This document shows, in pieces, positions 1-12,479 of a stretch of DNA of 64,000 nt; position 1 is the first letter of the stretch; every line of letters starts with the position of its first letter. Made by a program: the position numbers and the translations under genes. Origin of the DNA: Nothopassalora personata (taxonomy: Eukaryota; Ascomycota; Dothideomycetes; Mycosphaerellales; Mycosphaerellaceae); contig CM066289.1 of the NCBI GenBank assembly GCA_033816765.1, positions 1,240,001-1,304,000 on the forward strand, written 5' to 3'. Under the pieces are notes generated by a model, which worked only from the letters and a program-made list of their open reading frames with translations, ran no database searches and was not told where the DNA came from.

Positions 1-1504
1 GATGGCTGAGATGCCAGACCTACTTTGCTCGCCCTGCTGCTATCATGTCTGTGAAAGAGTAAGCTGTCGAGTCCAAAGCTTAGAGGTGATCTTCCATCCT
101 CGCTCTACCGTCCATTGCATGCCGGCTCCATGCTCTGCCAAAGTGGCATATCCCTGGGATGGGTGAAGCATGTCAGTGACCTCGGGAGCCACTCAGGAAA
201 TTCGGTCCATGCCGAGGAGTTCATTGTGTCAACCGAGGACATAGCAACACAGCCAACTGCGCGTCTATACACTCGCCGTCCGGTGTGTCCTTGCGGAGGA
301 GCTTACACCAACACTGCCGCGATAGTGCATTGTCCGAGTGCCTTCCGCATAGGAACACGGGAAAGGACGCCACCAGACTAGCCGGACGTATCGTTCTTGC
401 TCCTCTCGCTTCGAGCCGAGCAGGACCGATAGCGGCGTCCAGTGAGAACAAACTGGGTTCGTCGGCTGTTTCAAAAGCGCCCGGCTCGAGGGCTCCCCCC
501 CCCCCCCCCCCCATGTCAAAGCTTCACCGGTTCAAGCAGTCGAGGTCAGGAAAGGTGTACGCCATGCTGTGAAGGCATGTGCTGCTGTTGCGATGCCCAG
601 GCGAAGGCCGAAGTGCATTCTGTAGAACAATGTTGCTGTGCCTCATACGAGACATGAGTCGGCGAGGCGTGCGGCGAGGAGTCATCGCTTCCGAGCGCCT
701 GTTAGTGGACGGGCATCCAGGATGCTGGGTCGATTGCACGTGCTAGACGGCTGTCATGATCAACCGGCATCTGTGGTCGAGCACACGGTCATGTTCGGGA
801 TCAGACCCGTGGCGTACTGTACTGTAGCTCCTAGCAGCAGTGTAGGACGAGGCAAGACGAAACGGGACGAGGTGTGTGATAATGCGAGTGAGGTCGGCGG
901 CCACTAGGCTGGTTTTGCGTTAGTCATCTGAGCACGGCGCTTAAACAAGGATGTCTGTTTGTCTGTATCAGTTGTGCTGTGATGTGGCAGGCACAGAGGG
1001 AGGGAGCATCCTGCAGGCTGGAGGGAGGGCCATAGCTTCTTCATTCATACAGGTTGATCCCCACGTGATCCCCAAGAATTGACGAAACAAGTACTACATT
1101 ACTTACTGTTCGGCGCTGGCCTGCCCGACGAAGACTACTACTGATAATACAGTCTGCACTGCTACTGCCAGCACATCCCTTACCAATCGCTGGCTCCGCC
1201 TCGTACACCGGCGGGCCCGCAGGAGTACGCGTCGACGTTCTGCTTGCAGCCGTGTGAAAGACGCCCTCAGCCGCTGGTCCCTGTACTGTAGCTAGCTCGA
1301 GCTGAACCACTGCAGGCCAGCAGCAACGCTTCCAATTAGCCGCAGGATATAGCTGGCCAGTCCCACGAGCAAGCAGGCAGCATTGCTAACGGCCATGTGG
1401 TGCCTGTAACTTGTAGGCGCATTGCATGTCGTTGTTCGCTGTGCCCCGAGCGCGCCTTGCCTATGACAACCTGAACCCGACCCGACGCAGCAGACTGTAG
1501 TGCA
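1..1504. other. Intergenic region without a supported gene
   Basis: I see no coding region here: the open frames are short, overlap on both strands and resemble no family I know. The stretch holds an 18-C homopolymer and scattered TACTGTA-type motifs (near 818-832 and 1285-1293). The last part is probably promoter and 5' leader of the gene that starts at 1505. Confidence 0.5.
495..512. repeat. Poly-C tract (18 C)
   Basis: An uninterrupted run of 18 cytosines in intergenic DNA. Runs of this length are uncommon in nuclear DNA of moderate GC and are prone to length error, so the exact count is uncertain. Confidence 0.9.
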
Positions 1505-3895
1505 ATGGCCATGAAAAGTCCTCTGATGCCTTCACCAACGGGCGGCGGGCTGGACTCTGCTTTCAGCCCGTACTCCGATTCACCCAACTCCCCGGCGCGG
1601 TTCAACAACAACTTCCAGAACGGCGATCATACTCAGAGTAACCGGTAAGAGGCCGCAGATGGAAAAGTTCAATCTATGCGCCTGGGCAGGACTGATAGCT
1701 GCTCTGCAGATCCTCGGGCACGAACGATAATCTCGCTCCTCCACCCAGCCCATACCCGCAGCAAATCGAGCCTTCGCCTGTCGATTCCACCACTTCGAAC
1801 GGTACAGAGAGCACAGAGATAGATGAAGATGCACAAGAAGAGAATGTGAAGTCGCCAGGATCGGAAACGACCAGCGAATCATTCGGTATACAATCGCCCG
1901 ACATCGAGATCACTAGTCCAGAGAGTGTGAAAAGTGTACGCAATATCGTGGCACTGAGCATAGCATTCGTCTGACAGCAGCAGGATATCCCACACAAGCT
2001 CGATACACAGTTGCCTCCGCGACACAGGTCCGACTCCGCCGATAATGACCCACAATCTGTCATTCATGTTCCGTCTGGATTCCACAATTTCAAGGAAGGT
2101 GCTGCAGCACACGAATCACCCGTTGAGATGCAGCATACTGCTCGTGTTGCTTCGCCGAGTACGCCAGAAGCAGCAGTAGTCGGGCATGGAGATAAGGTAC
2201 AACGAAAACCAGCAATGATCTTGGGAGGGCGTCACTGACTTGATGTAGGACCCTGTCACGTCGCCCGTCAACACTAATGTTCCGCAACACAGCGATCGCT
2301 CAACTCCGCGGGCGCAGACGAGGCAAGAACTGGACGACGACTACAAGCGCAGGAGCAGGCGCACATCCAGCCTAGAAGGTCTGCTTCCAGGATTTGTCGA
2401 GTACTTTGAGCAATATCTGACGATAAGAGCAGACATTCCTGAAGCACTCGACAAAGATGTCGACCACGATCAGGAGCCTTCGCATGAAGATGCGAGGCCG
2501 AACACCGCTGAACTTCTTGGCGAAGGCTCGATGCAACATGCTATGGATGTTCTCAGTCAAGTCGAAGACGAAATCGCTGCACTTCGGACAGCGCTAAGCG
2601 AGTGCTGGACACTATGTAATACTCTGGCCAACCTGTCGTCAAGCCATCGTCAGAGGACTTTCAAATCCTCGGGAAAGACTGAGGTGCAGGAGCAAGCATG
2701 GCAAAGCTGCTGGAGACTTTGTCAACAACTGTACGAGCACAGAGACGATGATCACACTGCTCAGGTGTTGCCTACTCTTGAGCTATGCAGAGACTTTTGC
2801 CAGTCACTATTCGATGCACGGCAGAAGATGGATGAAGCGTCAGATTCTGTTCTACGAGTGAGCTTTGAGCTCAATAATCATCTTCACAACACGCATGACC
2901 GAGAACTACCGGATGCATTTAACGAACGCACGCTGGATTTCTACATAACGCTTTGCCATAGATTGATGAAACAGCGGACATCACTTCCTCAGGAGACCGA
3001 CTCACTGTTGAGAGCTTGCTGGCAACTAGCGGAGAACCTTTTCAATTTGCGCCAGAGCAGCCGGGAAGGCAGGTCGCCCGATGAAGAACTGCTTGGCTCA
3101 GCAGTGCAGGCATGCTGGGAGCTTTGCGATCTGTTTCGCGAAGGCTGGACACAGATACGGCCAGAACGCGCGACACCACGACCTAACCAGACACCCTTTG
3201 GGTCACAGTCCTCGTTCAAGTCAGGCTCTACGCGGTCTGCAGGTCGATCCACCTCCAGCACGATCAGCAATAGAAAGTACCACGAGGCTCAAACGTTTCC
3301 ACCAGAAACGCCGGTAACCGTATTCGACGACACCTCAACCGCAAACTCGTCACCCGACTCCGTGAGCGTACCGAATATTCTTGTGCTTGGGCCAGCAAGT
3401 ACAGGCAGCAACAACTCTGTCCGTGGCGCTCCTCACCATGAGCGGTGGTCGAGCAACGCATCAGTCCTTAGCGACTACTCGGAATCTGCCGCCTCCTCGC
3501 AGCGGTCTTCATCTACAGCCACTGGAGGCACAGAAGAGGCCCAGCTTGCTCGTTTGCGATGTCTGCTCCTCCAAGCAGGCATAAACACAGGCTACAATCG
3601 TGGATCGGGTCAACATCTTCCTGTCTATGTGAAGACCTTACCCGACAATGCTTTCGGCACATTACCGTGGCAGATGAAAGTGCTCACTTTCTACAAGAAG
3701 CTGGTCACGAACGATAAATCGATGTATTCGGTGCATCAGATACCCTCCAGAAGACTGGGCGCCGCTGAGATTGCGAAGTCTGTACGCTGGTTAGGGAACA
3801 GCGAACAGTGGGCTTGGATGAGAGATTTGTTCCGAATCGTCTTCGGCTTTGGCGTTGATGAAGCAGATCGTCGTGGCGGGTCGTTCCAGATATGA
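1505..3895 (+). CDS. Conserved fungal protein of unknown function, 742 aa
   Basis: Four exons: 1505-1644, 1710-1935, 1981-2196 and 2249-3895. All junctions are GT-AG and the reading frame is kept throughout (743 codons with stop). The N-terminal half is low complexity, rich in Ser, Pro and Glu. The middle, from about residue 280, contains recurring alpha-helical units with a W-x-L-C-x-x-L pattern (for example SCWRLCQQLYE, ACWQLAENLFN, ACWELCDLF), suggesting a helical repeat scaffold. The last ~110 residues are the best-conserved-looking part, with a pattern like LLLQAGINTGY ... LPDNAFGTLPWQ ... FYKKLV ending in a Trp-rich segment. I recall similar C-termini in uncharacterised ascomycete proteins but cannot assign a function. 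Start chosen at the first ATG of a continuous reading frame; an ATG two codons later is equally possible. Confidence 0.75.
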
Positions 3896-4665
3896 TGGAG
3901 TAAAGACTGCCAGGAACCCACTTACACCACCTATCAAGGATGATCCGGAATGCCAAGCTCACGCCGTTGGCAGTCTGCGTATATGAGCTGTAACAGCACG
4001 TGTCAGCGCAGCGCTGGCCCTACGACACTTCAGCACGCCAACAGCTCCGACAGCATGGCCGCAGAAGCCCATAGCTTGCGCCAGATGGCTGCGACAGGCG
4101 TCTTATGTCGAGCCGACAGATTGAGCATCGACTGGGAGAAAGACGCTCAACAGATGCCGCGGCAAGACGATAGACACGACGAGTGTGAGGCAACACTCTC
4201 ACCGACATACAGCGGGCAGAATCGCCTGTGAAGACGCCGAGACTCGCGATGAAGAGGTCGAACAGGATTGCGAGAAGGCATGACATGTATAGAAAACCTA
4301 GAGGGTTGCAAGAATACATACCACGACATATTTATTACATCTTTCCCCGACATTGATATCCTTGACGCGAGACGCAAGCAAGATCAAACCGGCTAGATTC
4401 TTGGACGTTGTTGCAATTTTAAATATTGTACTGTACATATATCTATGAAGCTCAAAAAAGCCTCAAGTCGAGTCGACCTTCGCGATAACGCGAAAGCTTG
4501 GCCATTAATTAATCTCATCATTTCTTCGATCGTTCTCGGGAAAAAAGCAATGCAGTCTATCCAAAACGACAGCCATGCTACGCGCCTGTGTGTCTCCTGG
4601 TATCATCGTGGTAATCATGCTCGGAAGAGAGGACTGAGTGGTTGGAGGCTTGCTGACTTTACGCC
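3896..4665. other. Convergent 3' intergenic region
   Basis: Lies between two convergent genes. It has an AT-rich stretch near 4420-4445 that could serve as 3' end signals. No coding potential recognised. Confidence 0.5.
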
Positions 4666-6384
4666 TCACCACTCAAACTCACCCATGCCTTTGTGAAAGA
4701 CCCACTCTTTCCCGTTGACGCTCATAACGCCATCTTTGAGAGTGCACTTCCACTTGTTCTTGACGCGCTGGACTTTGTCATAGGTGCAGAGGATGTTGTC
4801 GCCTTCTTCGTCATCATCGTCGCCCATGCCTGCTCCGGCTTCATCGTCGCTGTCGTCAAGATCTGAGTTGATGGCGTTTTCGTCATCTTCGTCCTTCGCT
4901 TCCGGCTTTTCGTCTTCGTCGGCATCACCGTCCAGCTGTGGGATTGTTGGGAGCCGTGAGGATGAGGCCGCTGAAGATGTGGAAGGCGCTCCTGGCCGTT
5001 GCTTGCCCTTTGATCGCTTTGGTTGCTGGTCCAGTGGTACCATTAAGCCGCTTTGAAGGTTTGCCGTTAGGTTTGCGATATGATCGTGCATCATACGATC
5101 AGCCTGAAGACTCTGCTCAGCGCTTAGAGCTCGCCTTTCGGCAAGCATGGCTTTCCATTGTTCAAGCCCCTCATCGGCGCCGTCTGTCTGACTGTAGTTG
5201 GGACCCTGCGGAGACTGTTGGTTGGAAGAACCTTGCTGGAGTTGTGGACTGTCGTTTTCAATTTTGATGCGTGGTTGTGCTTGCTGCCGTTGTATCGCTT
5301 CTTGCTGACGAGCCATCGCTGCGTGTTGTGCCTGCTGGAAGCCACCCTGCCCTTGCTGAGCATTGGCTGCTGGCAGACTGAGACCTTGGGGCTTGGGTTG
5401 TTGACCCGGTAAAGCGAGACCTCCGCGCTGCTGCATCGCGTTGATTGACGCGGTTCCTGCCGCGCCGTACTGTTGTTGGACGAGATGCTGGGCCCTGGCT
5501 AGACCGCCAGCAGCAGGACCACCGTTGCCGTTCTGGTACGCGACGTTTGGCAGGCCGTTGTACTGCTGCTGCTCTGTGCCGGGCTCCACCTTGATTCGAC
5601 CATCACCGCTGCCAGGTCCAGATGCGTAAGGGTTTGGCGGGTATGCTGAAGGTGGCATGCCATTGGCCACCGCTGATGGCATGTGTGGTGGAGGAGGCGG
5701 CTGCGCTGGTGGCTGTGGCTTTGGGTCCCAGGGCATCTGCGCGACCTGGCGCGCCGAGAGCTTCGCCTGCCATTCCTGTGTCAAGTCAGCATACCGTTTC
5801 TGATTGTAACACAAGAACCCATATCTGAAGAGGTATGATTACGTGACATGCGAGCCAAGCCAGATTGAGTCAAAGCGCACTTCCTGGCACGGGTCAGGCC
5901 GGCATTGGGCTGTGCATAAAAAGACAGCCAAAAGAAGCGGAGGGCCCAGCAATCTTGCGATCCTAAAGCCCCGCTTTCCGCCGGTCGCTCGCTGCTGCGT
6001 TGCTTTCGGCCAGCGCTTTCAGCTGCGCCTGCTGGGGATTGTATGGAGAATGAAAGGGGCAGCCATCGCCTTTAAATCTTTCTGCAGTGTGTGCCGAACC
6101 AGATGAAGAGGCCATATTGACGTCGCCGTGGACAGTGCATGCCATGCCGCCTTTGTCCGACACCAAGGAAATTCTGGATACGCACCTGCTGCAGCTCCCG
6201 GAGCGTAGAGCCCATTACACCACTCTCCTCGAAGTCATTGCTCGATGCGCTCACCACCTCCTCGATGATCTTCTGGTAGACATCGCCCTGCCGAGCACCA
6301 TTAGCAAGGCTGTTTCATGTGCTTTCTGGAGCGCTGAAGCCCCAGCCAGCAGCACGTGCTACCCACCACCAGCGTGTTCGTCAT
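4666..6384 (-). CDS. TOA1: Transcription initiation factor IIA large subunit (TFIIA alpha/beta, Toa1)
   Basis: General transcription factor that binds TBP and promoter DNA in the pre-initiation complex. Three exons on the minus strand: 6367-6384 (MTNTLV), 6186-6287 (starting GDVYQKIIEEVV, the N-terminal four-helix-bundle segment) and 4666-5775, giving 409 aa. The N-terminal block continues across the second junction as LRELQQ/EWQAKLSARQVAQMPWDP, matching the conserved L-x-E-L-x-x-x-W pattern of the family. A Gln/Pro-rich linker and an acidic Asp/Glu tract follow. The C-terminal beta-barrel block contains VQRVKNKWKCTLKDGVM and ends GEFEW, as in Toa1. The second intron is 410 nt, long for this window, while the first is 79 nt. 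Assignment is confident; the short first exon is inferred from the MxNxxVG-type N-terminus of Toa1. Confidence 0.93.
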
Positions 6385-7044
6385 GGTGTCGATGCGATTG
6401 TCGATGACCTATGCGAAGAGCCAGGGAAGATGTAGGATGAGGGACTCGTCGAGAGTCGTCGAGCGCCGGATATGAATACTAGACGGCGGTCGATCCGCTG
6501 TCACAAAGGTGCACGTGAAGCGGCCTTCGCAGGTGCAGACGCCGTCGCGTTCGGTATTTGCGGTCTCGGTGCGGTTTCAATATTGTCACTATCTTTTATA
6601 ACTGCGTTGACACAATATGCGGCGTCGTCCCGGCGTGCTGTATGCTCGTCGACTGCCACGCGAGGTGGATGCTTTTGGTAAGTGCTCGGGGAAGCGCTAT
6701 TTGTACTTACCGACCGCGTGGTCTGTGCACGCCACTTACAACTGCGATTCACTTCATCACAGCCACAACTTCACAAAGAGCGCATGCAGCGACCTTGTCA
6801 TCGGTGCTTTATCATCATGTGAGGTCCAAACTTCTCGCGCGATCGCTTGGGGAGCACTCACTATGTGATGGCTTCTGAAAATGCAACACCATCAAACCAG
6901 CATCGGCTTACTGAGAGTAGATGCTATTTCAACATTGCTCGGAAATCAGACTCTGGTAAGTCGATCACGATTTGGACTCAAAATATTGCATCACAACTCC
7001 CAAATCCAGTCATCGAAAATCCCTCCGTCGTACCGCAGTCGTGT
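6385..7044. other. Intergenic region between TOA1 and the hydratase gene
   Basis: Promoter side of TOA1 and 3' side of the next minus-strand gene. Only short open frames without recognisable similarity. Confidence 0.5.
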
Positions 7045-7864
7045 TTAGTCGTAAGGCTCCATCAGCTTGTTCCCAGCGACTGCTTCTTTGAAGCCTGGTA
7101 TCGCAGTGGTATGACACCACGGCTTAGCATCGATTTCGTCCTGAATCGACTGCGCGAAGCAAGAGGACCACTTGCATCTCGGAAACTGCTTCACAACCTG
7201 CTCAATGACTGCCTTGTCCACCAGGTACGGCTGCCAGCCCATGTTATCTAGAACAGTCAGCTTCCAGGCACACCGTTCGCGAGTAGCAGACTTACCAAAC
7301 TCTGTCGCGATCTGAATCAGCTGTCCCATGCGGGATATGGTACCCGTCTCACCTGGATCTTGGTGACGGATAATCGACTCGCAGACGGACTCGGCTTGAG
7401 AGGCCGGCGCACCATAGCCTTGAAGCTTCTGAAGAGCGATGAAGCCGCCCTGGAACTCGAAGCTCAGCCAAGTGGCACTGCGGTTCTCTTCTGTCGTGGC
7501 GATGTCGTGGAATAAACAGGTCAAGGCCCAGGTCTCAAAGAATTGGTCGCGAGCGTGTTGAATCCACGATGGGAAGCGTTGCGTCACTATAGTGTATCTT
7601 GTGGAAAGTGGTCAGGATGTGTACGGCGAATGGTGCATCAAGATGCTTACCATAGCAGTACACGCGGAGACTGTGGTTGTAAGTCTGCTCCGGCAGTTTC
7701 TCCTTCACGTATCCTTGCGCCCTCTTCACCAGCTCTGTCTGCGGCCAGATGCCGTCGAAGTTGACTTGAACATTGGTTGCCCTTGCTTGTTGCTCATCCG
7801 GCACATTCGAACGACCGCGAGGGACCGCATTCCAGCCATAGTCTTCTTGATGAGACTTGGACAT
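7045..7864 (-). CDS. Cyanamide hydratase-like HD-domain protein
   Basis: Fungal cyanamide hydratase family (HD superfamily, related to yeast Ddi2/Ddi3), which hydrates cyanamide to urea; the substrate here is inferred. Three exons on the minus strand: 7651-7864, 7296-7586 and 7045-7247, with introns of 64 and 48 nt and a total of 235 aa, normal for the family. Visible motifs are YNHSLRVYCY (metal-binding His upstream), LFHDIATT with the HD pair at about residues 98-99, IIRHQD, and the splice-restored EFDNMGWQPY. The start at MSKSHQEDYGW is used because family members begin shortly before such a sequence. The frame stays open further upstream, but that extension looks like leader sequence. Confidence 0.9.
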
Positions 7865-9222
7865 GGTCGGTGTTATTAGAGAAGTCAGGATGTCAACGTT
7901 GTTGTCGTGAAAGCTGAATGTGCAAGTGCTGAAGATGCTTCCTTGGTGCTTATGCTTTTGGTGCTCGAAATTGAGATGGACGAATTGTAGTTGCTGTATC
8001 CATAGTCTCTGCAAAGCGGCTCTTTGTGCTGATACCAGAGTGACGTACAATCCCAATGAGGAGAGCCCCACCGATGTAACGGTCGAAGCGTCCGCAGGGC
8101 GTCGCTGCTTACTGTTTTGCTGTTCTACATTCACCTCGCTCTATCTTCCCGCTCCATCTCGCCACGCAATCCCTGAAGTGATATTGCACAAAGCTCACCG
8201 GCCAGAGTATGAACCACTACATTATGTCATGCGCCGTACGAGTTGCCAAAGACATGTGTAACATTGAAGACATCGTTGATACCTAGCCTGAGGTGCAAGG
8301 CTCGCAACATGTGAGAGTCATCACGGTACTCCCTGCCGCATGCCTCGCGAAGGTTGGGCGCACAGTCTGTCTTGACAATGGTGACCAGAAACAGCGTGAT
8401 CTGAACAGATCCAGGTAAAACGAGCAGTTCTGGACGCCTCTTACCAGGTGGAGCGAACCATGTCGCGTTGGCTCAAACAAAGTCTTGCGGCGGTGGTGGC
8501 ATAGTTTTTGAGGGGAGGGTTCCATGATCAGCTATTGATTGCTAAAGCCTCCCTGATGCTGCCATTGCGGAAAAAGCCATGTGCCTTCATTCCAGATGGA
8601 CCACGTATTGGACAGCGTAGTCTGAAGCACTTCACACGAGGGATGGCCTTGTCGTGAGCAGTTCGGCGGTCAGCGATAAAAAAATCCGGCGTGCAATATA
8701 AAGTCCAGGCCTAAAGCTCCCACAAGACTTGTGCCGTTTGCCTGCAGATTCCAGTAGGGAGCGGTGTAGCGGAACCAGTTGAGCCGTGAAGAACGAGTAG
8801 GCGAGGGGCAACGCCGTTATCAGTGCAGGCTGATAGACAATGAACCCGGATCAGTGCGTCGTTCGTTGCTGAAAGCAGCGCCATGCGCCTTCGTCATAGC
8901 ATACATATGACAACGCTAGTCTCTCGCGCGTACCGATGTGGGCGATGCGGTGGCCATTGATCCTTTCCACCGTCCAAGGGTGACCCTCCATTTTTCCTTT
9001 AACTTTAGTCATTATGATACACGGGACTAATGCGTGTGCAGTCAAGTCAATACACTATGCCGCCAGTTGCGCCGATGCGATCGTTGGGTAACAATCGCGA
9101 TGCGCCGGAAGAGTCCAATGCTGTGAAGCAGAAAGCACTCCGCGCCATGCTGAACGCTGCAATGGGGCAGCGGCGATGGTGATGTCGGTCATGATGTTAC
9201 AATGCTTCGCCACTCACGGCAG
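7865..9222. other. Intergenic region, nothing recognised
   Basis: Upstream of the cyanamide hydratase-like gene and downstream of the SCOC-like gene. Open frames are short and mutually overlapping; none resembles a known family. Confidence 0.5.
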
Positions 9223-9771
9223 TCATTTACCGCTTCGGCCCTTGCCCTTCTTCGCGGGCGCCGACGATGTGATTTTCGACGTTTGCATGAGTTCGCCGAT
9301 ATATCTGTTAACGTGTTAGTGATGACTCGAGACAGTAATTTTTCAGTCCTTGACGCACGATTGCAGAAATTTGTTGCCTCCTTCCAGCTTTTCGTGTTCG
9401 CTCTTGACTGTCTCCACGCGGTCTACGATGGCCTGGAGGCTCATCTGCAGCACCTTGGCCTGTTCTATCAGGTCCTTCCGCGCTTCTTCGCCCAACTTGT
9501 CGACCTCCTCACTGTTTCTTCGCGGCGACATCGTCCGCACGTCGTTCTCATCGAAGTCGGGATCCACCACGGTAGTTGCCGAGTCACGCGAGACAATCAT
9601 GGTGCCGCTGCTTTTCCTGCTTCCTATCTTGGGTCGTGATGTCCTCGCATGGGACATAATATCATCCTCGCTGGCGATTGCGCTCGAATCTGACGATGCG
9701 GTGGGCGAGACGGCGTGTCGTGGTGTGTGTAACGTCGGCTCCCCGATTGAGGGTGTTGGCAGTGATGTCAT
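9223..9771 (-). CDS. Short coiled-coil protein (SCOC-like)
   Basis: Two exons on the minus strand (9359-9771 and 9223-9304, 54-nt intron), 164 aa. The N-terminal ~85 residues are Ser/Thr-rich and disordered. From about residue 88 a heptad-like helix runs (EEVDKLGEEARKDLIEQAKV... ending KFLQSYIGELMQT), followed by SKITSSAP and a basic tail. The NKFLQSYIGxLM signature and following S-K-I-T are characteristic of the SCOC family (Golgi-associated short coiled coil that binds Arl GTPases and affects autophagy in animals). In fungi the function is inferred only. The intron is required: without it the frame stops just after KFLQS. Confidence 0.85.
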
Positions 9772-12479
9772 TGTTCCAACCTCTTTGCCCGCAGCGCTGA
9801 CTCGGCCCTGTCGCCTAAGCCTGAAGGTGGCAAGAGTAGGGTGCGAGGCTTTCAGAGGTGCTGTCGGGCCAGCAGAGCACAGAGAGTATCACAGATGTTA
9901 ATGTTGATGTCCCACAGTGCAGCAGCTGCTGTCTACAGTATCTCTGGCGCGAAGGAAGGGAAGCAGCGGCGGCAGGGTCTAATTAGACGTTAGACTAGCG
10001 GGAGAGTTGCAGTTGCATGTAGCGTGGTAGGAGGCTGCTCTCTGTGCAGCGCTAGCCAGTGGCGCCGACACCAAGCAGAGAGTACTGTAGGGATCAAGTG
10101 GAGCTGCAATGCAGGGAAGCAATGCTGCACGCCGAAGGGTCCCAATGACCATGGCGTCACTACAAATCGGCTCATTGTGGGCTGCACGGCTGGCAGCGGT
10201 GTTGTGGACCTTGCCCTCGTCTTGATGATGGCTCCTCAGATAGAAACCCTCCAACCGCACTCACCTTCGTGTACGCTCGCACCGTCGCCGCCGACTCGCC
10301 ACCACGACAGGTATCTCAAACGCGGCGCAGCTCCTGAAGCCTTGCGCTTGGAAGCCCACGGAATACGTCACTCTCAAGGATGCTCAGACGACAGATTGGT
10401 CGTTGCGAGGATCATCAACACTCTAGGACAGCTCGCCGGTTCGCCGTTCCGTGACGGATGCAGCACCGACCCTCTCCAACACAAGACAGCACACCCGCCT
10501 ATCTCGTCGAGAGGATACTCCGCGCGTGTGACTCGTGACCACCAATGGCGTCGTCGCCGGCGTGGAGAGCAGTAAGATGTAAAACCGTTCGAATTGATCA
10601 TGGAGTTGTATAATACAATAATGTATCTATCCTACGGAATCCGAGCCGCCATCCTGTTGGCAACAACCATGCCTGTGGGCTGACGTTACAGAGATCATTT
10701 CTCGGTCTGCCGACAGCAGAGCTGTGGCCGAACTCCCTGGCACATGCAAGTCTGACCAGCGTAGATCTTCCGGACTCGCGACAAATGGTCGTTACCGCCA
10801 TCTCTGGGCGTGTTCCACAGGGAATTCGCAGCGAAGAGCTCCACAGGTCAGGTGATGCCTTCTTCCCGGGTGCGTTGTTTGTGCAGTGACCTCCCATCTC
10901 AAATGGACTATCGTTCGTGCTGCCGCCGGTCGCACAGGGAGTCCGTCAAACACGCGGCTAGTCGCAACAGCATGGAACAATGAAACAAGCCTTACAGAGC
11001 GTCTGACGCGGTGCTCCTCCGGCACACTGCATGGAAGTGCGGCATTCGCAGCATGCCAATATCTATCAATGACCATTAGCGAATCGAAAGCGGAATCCAA
11101 CAGAACGCCTGTTGATGATCGTCCGGTACACCAGCAGTCAATCTCGTATGCGAATTGCCTGTGACTGCATCATATGTCACCACACCTCTTGACCTAAAGG
11201 GTTGCGCAACAACGGGTCACTGATGGCATCGCCAGCTCTCGTCAACATCAGACCGTCCAAACCGCCGTCCTGTGAGCATCCAATAGCATGCTGGCCCGCG
11301 CGAGCGAGAGTCGCCACGAAGATCATTGCCACTACTTGACTCATAAGAGGTAGCGGGACCTGGATATTGGAAGAATGAGGTGCTTACCCAAGGCATATTT
11401 TTGTTTATTACTACATTGAAGGATCTCCGTGATACATGGGTCTCTCACGTGCCGAAGTGACGCCCATCGAAGCTTTCGACTACTACCACATCTATACTGG
11501 CGTCTTACTATAAGCCGAGACCACCATGACGTATGGGCAGGCGATTGACACACGATTGCAAATACACGACATTGTCTGCACGCATCGCGTTCCGAAGGGC
11601 GCCTGCTTTAGCACGCTTCTACCCCCTGGAGAAAGTTGAATAAGGCGCTTGAAGAGCAACCCTTCGCTTGTGGATTTGCTTGTACTCTGGGAGATCGCGA
11701 TTTGTCCGTCGCCTGGAGGAAAAGGCTACAGTGAAGGTTACACCAGTATGATCGCAAGGCCAGACATCGACAACACTGTGGGCATGTCGAATTCAACCAC
11801 GTGGCATGGCAGATTTGTACCGCTCGGATGCCCACTAGGAAGTGCTACCCCAGCACACAGTGACGCAATGGCAGGCAACCGCCTGTCGTACTGACCTGAG
11901 GCAGCAAGCTGTGGACTGAAGCCTCGTACATTCATCAGTCGACCCCCCTTGTCGCGCCGTCGCCTGCTGTCACCATCTAGTCGTACAACTCAGCAAGTCC
12001 GCATGCCTCTTGCAATTGGCAAGCTTGGTCGCGTAGTGTACAACTCAGGGTCAGAATATGGCGCTGCAAGCTAGGCACAAGTCTTGACAGGGAGACGATA
12101 CTGATCGTGGCGAATGGCACGCATGTCCGTGCAGATACCTTGACTTGCAGTATGTATCACGACAGGGGGACACCACTGATCACTGCACTCTTCATGTCAC
12201 CCATAGCAGTTAGCAGCTGTTCACCAAACTCCGTTTGAATTTCATCCGATATCCAATCTCGAATCGGCTGTTTTATCTGCCGAGTATACCGAGGTAGTAG
12301 TCGCTGCATCATGTAAATTGATTGCCCAAGCATGCTTTATGCAGCAAGGATCTTGACACCTCAGGCAGGCAATTACTTGCCATGCCGACGTCATTTTGAC
12401 AGGGCTCCAAACTTAGATTGACATCTGTGAACATTTCGCGTTGAGTTGTGTCTGAAGGGTACGACAAGGTAATCTTGCA
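9772..12479. other. 2.7-kb gene-poor region
   Basis: No gene supported. The longest open frame (10024-10575 +) has Arg/His/Cys-rich composition and no recognisable domain. There are no obvious transposon termini, tandem arrays or strongly AT-rich blocks. It may hold regulatory DNA or long noncoding transcripts, but nothing in the sequence shows this. Confidence 0.45.

Noticed and set aside
7865..8134. N-terminal extension of the cyanamide hydratase-like protein
   Set aside because: The frame is open upstream of MSKSHQEDYGW, but family members start near that methionine and the extension looks like leader sequence.
10024..10575. 183-codon plus-strand frame in the gene-poor block
   Set aside because: Arg/His/Cys-rich composition typical of noncoding translation; no domain or family resemblance.
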